DNA from: Anisakis pegreffii
Taxonomy: Eukaryota; Nematoda; Chromadorea; Rhabditida; Anisakidae
Assembly (NCBI GenBank): GCA_035041965.1
Contig: JAPYMA010003058.1
Span: 62,001-126,000 of the forward strand
Direction of reading: 5' to 3'
DNA: 64,000 nt
This document shows positions 1-11,783 of the stretch, piece by piece. Under the pieces are notes generated by a model. The model did not search any database. It was not told the origin of the DNA and saw nothing but the letters and a program-made list of their open reading frames with translations. The number at the start of each line of letters is the position of its first letter. Position 1 is the first letter of the stretch. The position numbers were made by a program, and so were the translations under genes.

Positions 1-110
1 GAAGGAAGAATGTGGTATTGGTGACAACAGGGAACAGGGAAAAATAAGCTCGTGATGAGTTGTAATTGCTGATTATATCAACAGATGAACGGTACAATAC
101 TGTGAATGTG
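1..110 (+). repeat. Dispersed repeat copy, left of sulfite oxidase
   Basis: Bases 1-70 read almost the same as the reverse complement of 6783-6850, including a shared core at 48-65 (ctcgtgatgagttgtaa) and a shared attggtga block. A weaker copy in the same orientation lies at about 29520-29630, with matching pieces such as taattgctga and a gtgaat block. The repeat runs off the window start, so its full length is unknown. Confidence 0.55.
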
Positions 111-116
111 ATTGTC

Positions 117-118
117 AG
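117..118 (+). promoter_or_regulatory. Possible trans-splice acceptor of sulfite oxidase
   Basis: A ttgtcag acceptor-like site lies 20 nt before the first in-frame ATG at 139. No intron is needed here to keep the frame, so this could be a spliced-leader acceptor. It rests only on position and motif. Confidence 0.25.
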
Positions 119-138
119 TAAAAAATCATTCAACCAAA

Positions 139-3100
139 TGTTCCTCGGGTTTAGTGCAAACCAAATAAAAACAATCAAAAATTAAAGGATCGTCCCCAAA
201 GGCAACGAGTCGATCGTGGGTGATTGGTTTAAGTGGTGGGGTGATAACAGCTGCATTATATCTCAAGTACAAGCATGCACAAAAGGCTTTTTGTGAATCT
301 GTGAATGAGAACGAAACAACTAAGGATGACGTTTACAAAGTTCCAAAACGAACAGATTTACCAACCTATCGTCTTGAGGAAGTGAAGAAACGTGGCAAAG
401 ATGCAGAACAAATTTGGGTTACCTATCAAACGGTTTGTTTCTGATGTCATTCTCGCTTTGACTGATTCCTTCATTCTACTTGATTCGTAAATTTTCAGTT
501 TCTAAACATAATATAAGTTCTTTCATTGTTTTTCACTGATGACAATGTTTTGCTGAGAATTGTAAACTGATGACAAAATGTTTGGAAGAACTGAATCAGC
601 AAAATTTTCAATCGTTTTCTACATCTTGCTATTCGAATATGCTATTATAAATGCAAAAAGACAGGAAATATGTTTGCAATATTTGCTGGTTGATTTTTCT
701 TAGTAAGATTCGGATTGCGAGCTAAGACCAGCTAAATGGCAATGGTCTCAGAATGAGGAAGTTAGAAAAATGACAACGGATAATGAAAACGTGCTTTGAA
801 TGAATGAAGTTGGTAGGTTCAGATTAATTATCATTTAATATCAGGGTGTCTATGATATAACTGACTTTGTGGAAGGGCATCCGGGCGGCGATAAGATTTT
901 GATGGCAGCTGGAGGTGCGATCGATCCATATTGGGCGATTTACGATGTACATAAAAGTGAATCTATTTTTGAAATGATGGAGGAGATGCGAGTTGGTAAC
1001 CTGGATCCGCGAGATTTTGTTGTTGAAGAAATAAAGGTTGGATCGTTATGGTGGCCATTATTTCTTGTGTGAACAGTAATCAGTAAACAATTGTTCTTTG
1101 TCGTTGACCGGGTCGTTTTATATGAAGTCATAGCATTTATTCTTTTAATTTGCACTTTCGTTGAATTTTTCATTATATTTCTGCGTTTTTAAACATTAAA
1201 ATATTATTGATCACGTAGGTAAATTTACCATTGAATAGATATCCGTTCAATTGCATGCAGTTAACTGAATGATTTATTATAGGCTGAAAACGATCCGTAT
1301 CGAAATGATCCGAAAAGACATCCAGCTTTATTGGTCAATTCTCAAAGACCTTTTAATGCTGAAACACCAGCTGGATTGTTACTGGATTCATTCAATACAC
1401 CGAATCAGTTATTTTTTGTCCGAAGTCACATGCCTGTTCCAATAGTACTCCCATTTACTTATTTAACATTTGCTTGATTCTTTTGAACCTGTTGTCTATT
1501 TTCGGAACACAGTATGTTCAGCATCTATTGTAAGCCTTTTGAAAGATGTTTACACCTCCTCAAAATACTCATCGAAAGCCTTTCAATCTCGATATTGCGA
1601 ACTCTTGATGCGGACAGGATCGAATGAGTTTGGAGCGTTTCATCGTGAGCCAGAACACAACAACACTTGTGCTGCAATGACAAAATTAGAATGTAACATT
1701 TTAGACTGCTAGCGAGAACAACAGCTACTAGCATGGCGATAGAATTTGATTTGAGCGCATTGATGTTTGAGTGAGATTTCTCGGAGTGTTCTCTGAGGGC
1801 TCGCATTAATTTTCGAATATAAGATGAGAATAACTTATATATAGCACTCTTCATGTAGAACTAAGCATGTTGCTAGAGAATGCAGATTTGATATGTTCAG
1901 TCACCGTGTAACTTAATCACTGAAAAACGGACCAAATTTACCTCAATTTCCATTTTGTTGCATGTGGATTGATGTTAAAGTAAAGATGCTAAAAAAGTGA
2001 TTGTAATAAATAAATGTTAAAACATTTCAGACTGATGTGAAGACGCATAAAGTGAGAGTGGACGGTCTTGGAGTGACAAAGCCGATCGTATTGACTGTGG
2101 ATGATTTGAAGCGCAAGTTCAAGCCTATTTCTATATCAGCAACGCTTCAGTGCGCTGGTAATCGTCGTATTCACATGTCCCAATATAAAAAGGTTGAATA
2201 TCTGTGCAGTCATTTTCATTTTTGTTTTGATTGCTTCGAATGATTACTTTTTTGCTATACACCTTCCACTGCTCAGTTCAAATGATCCATCGCTTTTTTC
2301 AACTCCTTCGTTGGTTTTTCAACGAAGATGTCCTGTTCAAATTTGATGCCAATTTTGTTTGAAGGCGTCTTTATTAAGCTGAATACACATGATTGCAGTG
2401 TATGACTGTTAAATGATGGCGTGCGTTTCTGTTTGAAATGATCGAAGAATTATGAATTTTTGTTCATCATTCATTCGAAATTCTAGTGTTGATCGAGCGT
2501 TGCTTGTATTGACAGCATTCGAGCACTATCTTTTTCAAGTAAATTCACTATGTATCAATCTTTGCAACTCTAGGTTCAAGGTTTAGACTGGAAAGGACAA
2601 GCGATCGGCAATGCAAAATGGACTGGTGTTAGGTTGCGGGTAAATTGTTCAATGGGTCTTTGCTTTTTCATTACAGTATGAGACAAATTTTCTGAAATTT
2701 CCCAGCCGCTCGTTTCTTTCCATCAATTATTCCACTTTACAAATTCTTCATATCTGAAAATTTCTTAATCTGAAAATACTATTGATTCAAGTATTTATGA
2801 TTTCCATCTCACTCACCTATAGAATCATTGCATTCGAGAAGCTTCTAGTTTTTCAATTTCCAGGAGGATTACTTCAGTAACAGATTGTTCTCTTATTCAG
2901 GATATACTCATATCGGCTGGTGTAGATCCAAATGATAAAAGATTAAAACATGTCCAATTCAGTGGCGCAGACAATGACGGCGAAGGTGAGGTCAACGGAT
3001 CCTGACATTTACGTCGGCTGAAAATATTATAAATTTATATTGGTCTGATATTAGATTTCTTACGGATTCAGCGTTATCTTAAGAGCGGTTTGTTGATCCA

Positions 3101-5981
3101 CTTAAGGGCATTATTACGGTACATCGATAACGTTCACGAAAGCGATGGATGAAGATACGATAATTGCGTATCAAATGAATGATGAAGATATACCTCGAGA
3201 TCACGGCTATCCTCTACGAGTTATTGCTCCAGGTTCATTCCGTCCACTTCTCTTTTGAACAATTCACTGACTGATATCCATCTCTTCTTAATTTACGATT
3301 CATTTTCGTACTGAATATAGCTTTGAACATCTGATGAATCTCCTCATGGATTTTGAAATTTTGATCATTTGCCAGCATTGATCATCCTCTGTTATATATG
3401 TCCCATTGTGATCACGCAGCATTCCTTAAAATTCATTTGTTAACATCGAAATATCTTGAAATAGAACCCAAAAATTCATTCAGTTTTGCAATTGTGATTC
3501 AACAGTTGATCGTGTCATCGCTTTAATCTGCGCCTATGGCGATAAACAATGTCGTTTGAGTTAAGGAATTGTTGGTGCTCGAAATGTGAAGTGGTTAACG
3601 GGTATACACGTCAGCGCCGAGGAAAGTGAGACGCAGTGGCAGAAAAGGGATTATAGGTTCGTGTTTTCCAGTTGCCTATTATCAGTATTCCTATCGCATC
3701 ATTCACGAGTGTTTACAACTGCAGTGAACGATTGCTTATAATTGTTATTGGTTCAGTTTTCCATAAGCAAGAAATTACAGAGCGTTGCCACCAACGATTG
3801 GCCAAAGTGATCCGCAAGACTTCAGTCTGGTTCCTGCTATTCAAGAATATCCTGTGCAGTGTGCCTTCTGTAGGCCAGTCGTTGACACAAAAGTCAATCG
3901 ATGTGAGCCTTTCTTCAATAACATATGGGAAATTCCTCTGCAATCATAGGATCCATTTGATCAATTCATTTTGGTTCATCTCATTTTCGACCCATCATTT
4001 TTGTCGCATTTTTTGAGTCAATTCAGTTTAAGAATCCTCTTGATAGTAGAAATCTTAATTTTATTCCTAGCAGCCACTCTTCTTAACGCATTGTTGAGGT
4101 TAAATGCTTGTTCACTTGAATGAATAATAATAATACAATTTGGCATATGAAATACCCAAAATCTTCATGTTCTGACATCGAAAAGTCTTTCGGTGTTATT
4201 AAATTCTGAATGAATCAATTTTCGAGGTTCCACTTTCAGCTGACGGAGAGATAGAAGTAGCTGGATATGCTTGGAGTGGTGGTGGACGAGCAATCATCGA
4301 AGTGCTCGTATCACCTGATGGTGGAATGAATTGGCAGTTAGCTGAACTGATTCGTAATGATGAACAAGACCTGGTCAGTGGCAAATCTTCAAATCTAGCT
4401 TAACTGATTTCGTAATTAACCAAAACCTATGCAATGTAGAAATGCGTTCAAAATAATTTAGTTGAGCAAAAGGCATCATTACTTGCAAATCGTCCTTAAA
4501 AAAAGAAATGAATGGGATGATTGACCAAAATAATGCGCAGGCAAAACCTTAATAGGTGCTCTTCTAGTTTAACTGTCACCTCTCGCATTTTGAGCAAAAA
4601 TTTTTCCTCCAAGTCCAAGATCTCTCATTTGAAGGTCACTGTCTGCATCCATTGATTACATCGCATCTCTCATTTGTTGTATTTTGTCCCATTCCCTCTC
4701 TTACCTATGTGATATTGCCTTTTCATTACGTGTCTACCTAGGTGCAGCATTTCCTATGAAGAATCCATTACTTACAGTTAGCTTCTATGATGAATTCATT
4801 ACTTTTTCCTATGACGACTCCATTACTTTTTCCACTTTTATTCAGCCGCACCTCTCCACCACACTCACAAGCTAGAACAGCATTAACACCGTGCATCGAA
4901 CCAAGTGATGCGAACCATTCCTCGAATTCACCATCGTCCATGGAAATCTTAGACACAACGTCACAAGACCTAAACCCACGAAGCACATGCACATCGTCAC
5001 ACAACAAACTGATTATTCTAGGGTTTCTGATAACTTTGAATTGTAAGTCGTGAAAGGGATCTGCGATGGTAGGGTTCAGGTTTTGTATTAAGAAACATGA
5101 AAACAAACTCTGGGGTCACAATTGTAATGCGTGACCTCTCCGAACATTATGCTTACGTGGATTACTGTTATCCTTGAAATTTAGGTGAATGAAGCATTGT
5201 GATCATTTGTAATCGTATTGAGACATTCATTATGATCACTTACAATTCTGTTGCATTGGATAGTGTTCATAGTGTCTTGAATTTGTCGTGCTCTCTGCTT
5301 CTCCATCTTCTTCATTGATGGAAACCTCTCAATCGTTAGACGATACATGCGATGTTTATAATGAAAGCAGAGAGAAAGGTGATGTGAGAGAGCCTTCTCT
5401 TTCGGACTTACAATTAGAAAAATTTTTGCTCAAAATGCGACAGGTGACAGTTAAACTAGAAGAGTGCCCCTCAATATTACAAGACGTTTCGGCGTTAGAA
5501 TGCCATCTTCAATTACAATATAAGGATATTATGTTCAGTGCATGATGGTAGCTTTCTGACATCGAAACATCTTATGGTGTTACTGCATTACCTGTGCATT
5601 ATTTCGGTCAGTCATTCATTTAGTCCATTGATTAATGTTTACTGTATCGTTCCACTTTATTATTGTCTTACTGGTTGGTCAAAGATAACTGTTGCACCAC
5701 AACGCACATTCACCTGCCAAAAAAGTGATTATTCAATCGCTGTTCGCTGAGTTATATGTTATATGTTACCAACTCAATTTATTAAGGATCGTACGTGGTC
5801 GTGGACATTTTTCAAGGCAACGGTGAAAATACCGAAAAATGTGAAATCATTGGATCTTGTTTGTAAAGCAACTGATCGTTCTTATAATACTCAACCTGAA
5901 ACAGCATCTGGAATATGGAACGTTCGAGGATTGCTTCATAATGCTTGGCACCATATAAATGTTGATATTATTGATGATTGA
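139..5981 (+). CDS. suox: Sulfite oxidase, 11 exons, complete
   Basis: Oxidises sulfite to sulfate and passes electrons to cytochrome c in the mitochondrial intermembrane space. Exons: 139-432, 845-1036, 1283-1444, 2031-2192, 2574-2639, 2901-2985, 3107-3232, 3566-3656, 3781-3902, 4240-4373, 5787-5981; all phases agree, giving 542 aa (human about 545). Residues 1-27 are basic and followed by a hydrophobic stretch (28-42), fitting a mitochondrial presequence with anchor. A cytochrome b5 domain follows, with HPGG (heme His110) and the second heme ligand His134. The molybdopterin domain has TLQCAGNRR with the Mo-ligand Cys257, and the C-terminal dimerisation domain has [11 protein letters not shown] and [12 protein letters not shown]139 is the first in-frame ATG after a TGA at 109. 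Intron 10 (1.4 kb) holds a foldback element. The family is certain; the exact start is likely. Confidence 0.96.
4558..5465. mobile_element. Foldback/MITE-like element in sulfite oxidase intron 10
   Basis: A 49-nt segment at 4558-4606 is the inverted copy of 5417-5465 with about two mismatches (shared core aactgtcacct / aggtgacagtt). Weaker similarity continues inward past a tccaagtcc / ggactta block. The 0.81-kb interior has open frames on both strands without recognisable domains. The layout fits a non-autonomous DNA transposon; no clear target-site duplication was found. Confidence 0.55.
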
Positions 5982-7800
5982 TTATCGTCTGTAATCAAAA
6001 TACTGTTTATATGCATGCATTGTATCCAAACCGCCTTCAGCTCAGATTGCTGGATTCACTCTGATCGCATTTGATAACATCATCTTGTGCTAACTAGTTT
6101 GAGTGAGTAAATATGAGCAGTGTACAAATTTTCAATCTTCTTGAGGTGTACACTTCATTTTTGAATCTATGCGTATAAATTCAGTTTTGTGATTTAACGA
6201 GTTGTACATTTAAGTTCATTGCATTTTTTGCTCCGTTTAATTTTCGCACAAATATTAGCGATATTTTCTATTGGTTCAGTTACATTACGTTTGAAATGGA
6301 GTGATCTAACTGCGAACATCTGGAATTAATTTGTTTAATACGAGTTAGCTTGCGTATTCTTTTGAATTTATTATTTAGAGTTCATTTGTGGTCGATTGGT
6401 AAAATTTTCTTTTTTGAAAGTTTTGCCGCGGCGATTCTGCTTCTTCATCTGGAAACTTTTGAGTCTCTCATTCGTATGCCATATTAAGTGTTCGTAAATG
6501 TAAATTTTATGTTTAATTAGTTTCACGTGAATGTTTGTAGGCCATGTCTTAAATTTTCACGTAGAAATTGTAGCTTTATAACTGCTTGTTTATTTGTTAT
6601 TTGAAGTTTTCTGAATAAAAAGAAACCGCATTTTTCATTTCCAGTTTCTTTCGATCAGTACAAAATGTAACAACAATATAACTCCATAAGTGATTGTGTC
6701 TTATGACTGTCTTATTTATAACCTGATAAGGAGAGTCGCTCAGCTGGTAACAAGGAATCAAAATATAGGCGGTATGGTTTAACAGTTACAACTCATCACG
6801 AGTTTATGCCTTTCTGTTATCACCAATATCACTTTATTCCTTCCTTGAGCAACTAACGATACCAGGCTTGGAATCGTCAGTTTTAGTGGAATTCAAACTT
6901 CAGTTATTAATTTGGCGAGCATAATGGTTATGTACTCCTCTCCCATATGATCCAATGCTTTCTAGGGAGACGGATTCAAAATGAGCATGAAAATTCGCTC
7001 CGTCTGATCGATTGAACATGTGTCCAATAATTCTCAGAGTAGATGTTTGAAATAATCGACAATTATAAGCCAATGATCTTTTGGGATCAATGATAAACAA
7101 CGATTTTCATCAAAGTAAGTGAATAGATGCATAGCGATCATTATGTTAAATATTCCACAACCAAACCATAATGAAAGTCTGTTACCATAAATATTTTGCA
7201 TAATCAAAAATAACCGAATACCGATCCAGTTAATTCTGTCACAACGATAAACATTTTGCTGATCGCCCAGAGTGATCAGTAACATTGCTCAGTAACAGTG
7301 CATGCTGTGAGTTCTGATGCAAGCTGATACTGTTATACAATACTTTAATTGCTGTTGATATTTGCCTTTGTTTGAAACAAACGTGAGTCATGAACTGTCA
7401 AAGACACCGTTACTTGCTATATTTATTTCATCGATTCGTTTAGATTGTAAATTGGCTTTTAAATGGCGAATTTCAAACGATTGCAAAGCGTGATTTTTGT
7501 ATTATTAATTCTTTTTGTTGAGGATGAGATCGCTGCACTGAAGTCAACAGAGGATTAATTTTATTCATGTTCAATTTACCTCGTTTGTGACATCGATAAT
7601 GCAGATGTGTATGAGTGCATTCACTTGACTCGTTAAGAAACGTTTCAATTTTTGCAAAATTTCAATCACGCATTTTGTATGTACATTTACTGGGTATTTT
7701 ACCAACAGCACAGAACAAATCACGTTTCTGTAAATACCGAAAATCGAGTTGGAACAACGTTAAACACTATTTGTTGGAAAAGTGTCTAAAGCTTAAGCGT
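5982..7800. other. Intergenic, no gene supported
   Basis: Contains the presumed 3' UTR of sulfite oxidase (an AATAAA at 6614-6619 is rather distant) and the repeat copy at 6783-6850. Minus-strand open frames at 6900-7285 look mildly coding-like, one ending in a stop near 6900, but two frames compete and no family was recognised. Confidence 0.5.
6783..6850 (-). repeat. Inverted copy of the window-start repeat
   Basis: The reverse complement matches bases 1-70 over about 65 nt with few changes and one 6-nt gap. The two copies lie on either side of the sulfite oxidase gene in opposite orientation. Confidence 0.6.
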
Positions 7801-7996
7801 AAGGCTGACAAGGGAAGGTCACGAACTTACCCCCACGTTTCGGGATGAAATATCTATCATGTTGTAGATCTCGTCGAGCTGATCACGAATGTGCAAAGCA
7901 TTTTTGCGAAACACAAAGGGGGAGCGAGTTATGAGGGGGGAAAGATTTTCACTGTATTGGAGTATCGTTTTGAATTATGTTCAGGCAGCAGCGGCC

Positions 7997-8051
7997 TGGC
8001 CTGGTGGGTGGTGCGCTAGCACTAAGTTTAGACGCCCGGTGGTTCTGTCCC
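7997..8051 (+). other. tRNA-like A/B-box segment (left arm)
   Basis: The A-box-like run tggcctggtgggtggtgcgc and the B-box-like ggttctgtccc are spaced about as in a tRNA gene. No full cloverleaf with intact acceptor stem was seen, so this is called a tRNA-derived promoter module and not a tRNA gene. Confidence 0.45.
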
Positions 8052-8428
8052 GCTCTCTGCCGAAACTTTTTTTCTCATACATTTATAGCATGTTCACACA
8101 ACCATGATACTTTGCTTCACTCCCACAACTTCTATCTTTCTTTGTGGGGATATTTTTACGGTTTTTTAAACATTTGTATTTGTGATCGTTTATCTTTTGT
8201 AAAATGTTCTTATTGCAAATTCTATCTATGTTTCAATCATTTTGTTGTAGACAGACATGCGCATTACGACGATATGTAAAAAAATAAAAAATAACAAAAT
8301 TTAAAAAAAACAAAAATAAATAAAACAAGAATATACCCACAACTTGAAAAAGCTGTGGGGAGTGAAACAAAGTATCATGGTTGTGTGAACATGCTATAAA
8401 TGTATGAGAAAAAAGTTTCGGCAGAGAT

Positions 8429-8488
8429 CGGGACAGAACCACCGGGCGTCTAAACTTAGTGCTAGCGCACTACCCACCAGGCCAGGCC
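8429..8488 (-). other. tRNA-like A/B-box segment (right arm)
   Basis: Minus-strand twin of 7997-8051. The B-box-like sequence is identical on the minus strand, and the A-box-like part has a substitution (ggtagtgcgc). Confidence 0.45.
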
Positions 8489-8861
8489 GCTGCTGCCTTA
8501 ACATGATTCAAAACGATACTCCAATACAGTGAAAATCTTTCCCCCCTCATAACTCGCTCCCCCTTTGTGTTTCGCAAAAATGCTTTGCACATTCGTGATC
8601 AGCTCGACGAGATCTACAACATGATATATATTTGATCCCGAAACGTGAGGGTAAGTTCGTGACCTTCCCTTGTGAGGCTGAGCATTAGTGTGAGCCCAGG
8701 TTTTAGCCTAAGATTAAGTTTATTTCTAAGCTTGGCTTGACCAAGTTCGACGTATTGACTTTTTAATACTTTTATACTGGCTTGTATTAGGTACGATGTT
8801 ATGAAAGCCGTAAGGCAGGTACTGTAGCGAAAAAGATTATTCGTATTGATATGACCAGCTG

Positions 8862-8918
8862 AATCAACTCAAAAATATTCCACACCATAATATGGTGTGG
8901 AATATTTTTGAGTTGATT
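8862..8918. repeat. Perfect 57-nt palindrome
   Basis: Two 28-nt arms (8862-8889 and 8891-8918) are exact reverse complements around a single central A at 8890. Shorter inverted matches occur outside it (atgaccagct at 8851-8860 and ggctggtcat at 8993-9002). It could form a cruciform or mark the centre of a hairpin transposon. Confidence 0.9.
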
Positions 8919-9124
8919 TTTTGGAATGGAATGTGGAATCTTAAGATCATATTTTTTCCACCAACCGTCAAATATTTCTGCGAAAAAGTTACGGCTGGTC
9001 ATGAGCCATTGCACGTTCAAACATGAATGGAACTGCACTCATGATTGCTTTGGAATGATAGATTAATGAGGAAGATAAGGTGACATTTTGAAAGTGGTCA
9101 TGTTTATATTCCATCTATACTGTT

Positions 9125-9245
9125 CTATTCCAAGGAATAGAACAAAACACTCCCAGAAAAAAACGATGCAGGGAACAGAACGGAAAGGAACAATTGACGG
9201 ATGGAATAGAACAAAATAGAACGGCCTGCCGAAAGCGTGGAACAG
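9125..9245. repeat. Purine-rich GGAAC/GAACAG dispersed repeat, copy 1
   Basis: The strand is rich in ggaacagaacgg-like blocks and ends in cgaaagcgtgga. A similar order of motifs (gaacagaac, ggaatag, cggaac, gaaagcgtgga) occurs at about 27480-27600, which suggests two diverged copies of one family. Confidence 0.4.
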
Positions 9246-9770
9246 AAGCATCAATATCTGAAAGGAATTGATGCTCAGCTGAATTGATGGAAGACTATTT
9301 TGTTTGCGTTGAATTGATGTCGTCCATCAATAATATTAATTCTAATAATAACTTTGATATCTCACTGCTTTTCTTCTATCTTATTTCTTTTAATACACAT
9401 TATCGACTCATAATGTTGCTGAAAATATCGTTTAGTGACTGTTCCCTGCATCCTTTCTCAAATATGTGCTCGTAATGGTATTTTAAACTGCTTGAATGAG
9501 GAAGAAGAAATGTTTATAGCAGGATGATCGGTATGCTTAAGATCGTACCATTTTCTATTGCTCATTTGATGTTTCGATGCTCCGATTGGTTTGATCGATC
9601 AAGATTTCAGTTTGGAATAAATAAAAAATTATATGCGGTTCGATATACATTAACATTTCCGAATAATGTTTCAACTGCTTCTATTTTGCGAGTTTTACGA
9701 TCAATTCGAATCGTTAGTTGCATTATTCATCATAAAAGTATTTGAATTGTTTAAAGTATCAACGAACTAC

Positions 9771-10708
9771 TGCATCTGTTGAGTTCGTTGAGCTGAAAGC
9801 AATTTTTTAGTGAGGTGTTTCACTGCTCTTCCCATTACTTCATCAGCATTCGCATATGATTCAGCTACAACAACGAAAACGTTTAGAGGAATGTGTTTGA
9901 AAGTGATGAAAAAATATCACAGTAATAGATTTGACTGTTTAGATAATGATTCAAAGAACAGTTCAAAATGTGTTTTTAGTGAGCAATATGCGTCAGTGCA
10001 GGATTTCTGATTAGTAGATAATTTACGGAACAAGTTTCTTCTAAATCTGCAAATCAGCGATGTTTCGTCATCTTTCTCTGATGCCCGGCATCACTTTCTT
10101 CCAGAGTGCGCAATGCTAACCTCAAACTGATATGTATTTATCATGACGCTATCCTTAAAAAAGAATTCCTTGATTTAATCGTTATCGTTAACAATATGAG
10201 AATCTTGTTACTTTGCACAATACGTCAATCTCTGCGAATCCACTGAGCTTAAATCGGCTTCAGCTTAAACATATGCTTATAGAATACCGCATTCGGTCGT
10301 TTATTTCACTATTCCTTGATTCCTCTCTGTGACGCTAATGAGTGGCAATTCAAGTTATGAGAATGCATAATAGCTTACTCAGTTGCTGGTGTGTTATCAA
10401 ATAGCATCCCCACGATAACCAACAACTGCTCATTTGTTTATCACTTAGTCTGCAGGACGAGATTTCCGTTTTCTTCGATTCGTAGTTGATGTTGGTTTTA
10501 AACAGATTTTTTTTTCAAACGAAAAAGCTATGAGCAGAATATACCTTCTGATAAAGAATAGAAATGCACAAACCTCTTTTCTCCAAATAGTCCTTAGGGT
10601 CACGAAGTATTCCGGCAGAATAAGACGAGAATAATCGATGATTAGCGTAACGAAGAAATGAGTCATACGGAGCGGCATGTTATTGTGGTTCAGTTTAGAC
10701 TCATTCAT
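9771..10708 (-). pseudogene. Coding-like minus-strand segments, possible downstream part of a C2/ferlin-like gene
   Basis: Several minus-strand stretches look like exons. 9771-9864 has 30 open codons between a tgttgtag acceptor and a gtagtt donor. 9917-10006 has 29 codons and a stop after an aatcag acceptor. About 10087-10121 starts after an atatcag acceptor, encodes FEVSIAHSGRK and is followed by a gtgatg donor. 10445-10708 is open for 87 codons and hydrophobic. The third piece resembles the FEVSIGNYGNK motif of ferlins, which sits just after a basic RRRKY segment; a similar basic segment occurs in the frame at 11784-12227. The pieces do not join in one frame by eye, so this may be a decayed gene, a fast-evolving one, or partly chance. 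Confidence 0.25.
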
Positions 10709-11783
10709 CAGTTCAAGTTTAAAATGAAGGAATTTGCTTCATCGTTTAAGAAAAGAAACAAAAAAGCACAATTGATTGATTGGTGTTTTGTGTAAAAATT
10801 ATGAAATTTTTGAAATTGTTAAGTGGAACCAATCGATATCTTACAATGTGACACTTCAGTGTAATGAATGGATGAACATTTTCATAAATTCAAATGTTAA
10901 CCATTCCAATTTCCATTTCTTCATATTCACATGTGCACGCTTTTACGTGAGAACATAACTGAGATGCGTCTTTCACTAACAAATCACATGAGATATTTTA
11001 TTTCGTTTTCATTTCACCGTTTCATTCAATGCTACTTTTATTTTCACCCTCAATCGATTTGACTGAATGCGAACGCGATTATTTGTCGTCGTTTATTTAC
11101 TTTTTATGGTTCCTTTCTCACAGATGATTATCTGTCGCTATAAACTTTATTCCATTTGGTATTTTGTCAGAAAGCAATTCCATGCAGCGTAAACGAATCG
11201 TTCCCATTCGTTGCTGTTCTTGTCACCTTATGCTCTGTAACTATGCATTGCAAATCTTATCGAAGAGATATGCCTTTTGCTCGTACGTAAAGAATGGTCG
11301 CATATTCGTTGTGAGTATTTGAGTTTTTGTGTGGCAATTTCAAGTGTTTTGAACAACCGTCGTTGTACGTAAATAATCTCCGATTTTGTGTATTCGAACG
11401 TACTTTTCTATCTGAGATATCTCATAACTAGCATTGACGCGTTATTTAATACAACTGTAAATGTTTGCTTACTGTTCAGTATGACGCGAGTGGAAATCAG
11501 TAAAGTTACATCACTGGAACGAACAGCTGTTTGAGGGGATTATTAATTCAGCCCAATTAGAGATTCAGCTGCATTCAACAGCCACTGATAACATATTGAC
11601 GCTTTTCTTGATGGATACCTCTTTTTCCCGGGTGTAAAAAACCAATTAATTCTATATGTCTTACTGTTATTATTAAGAACGTTATGAAGGGAATGTTTCA
11701 GTGTGGTTTTAATGATTTTTGACCTTTTACATCAATCATGTGATCTTGAAGAGAATGTTAGAGGTGATCGAAACGCGCTCAGT

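Larger units (their letters stand above)
7801..8680. mobile_element. 0.88-kb element with ~330-bp inverted arms and tRNA-like boxes
   Basis: Bases 7809-8131 reappear as a reverse complement at about 8341-8672 with only scattered mismatches and single-base gaps. About 200 nt of A-rich loop (8270-8330) lies between the arms. Each arm contains a segment resembling the pol III promoter of a tRNA: an A-box-like stretch at 7997-8016 and a B-box-like ggttctgtccc at 8041-8051, mirrored at about 8430-8488. The arrangement fits a tRNA-derived (SINE-like) unit inserted twice head to head, or a foldback transposon that captured one. The transcript would form a very long hairpin. Confidence 0.7.
8681..9770. 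other. Intergenic with palindrome and purine-rich repeat
   Basis: No gene is supported. It contains the palindrome at 8862-8918 and a repeat copy at about 9125-9245. Confidence 0.5.

Noticed and set aside
4768..5545. Open frames on both strands in sulfite oxidase intron 10
   Set aside because: They fall within or overlap the foldback element, compete with each other and show no domain.
4170..5584. Direct repeat ttctgacatcgaaa at 4170 and 5554 flanking the foldback element
   Set aside because: Similar over only about 30 nt with mismatches and not adjacent to the element ends, so it was not accepted as a target-site duplication.
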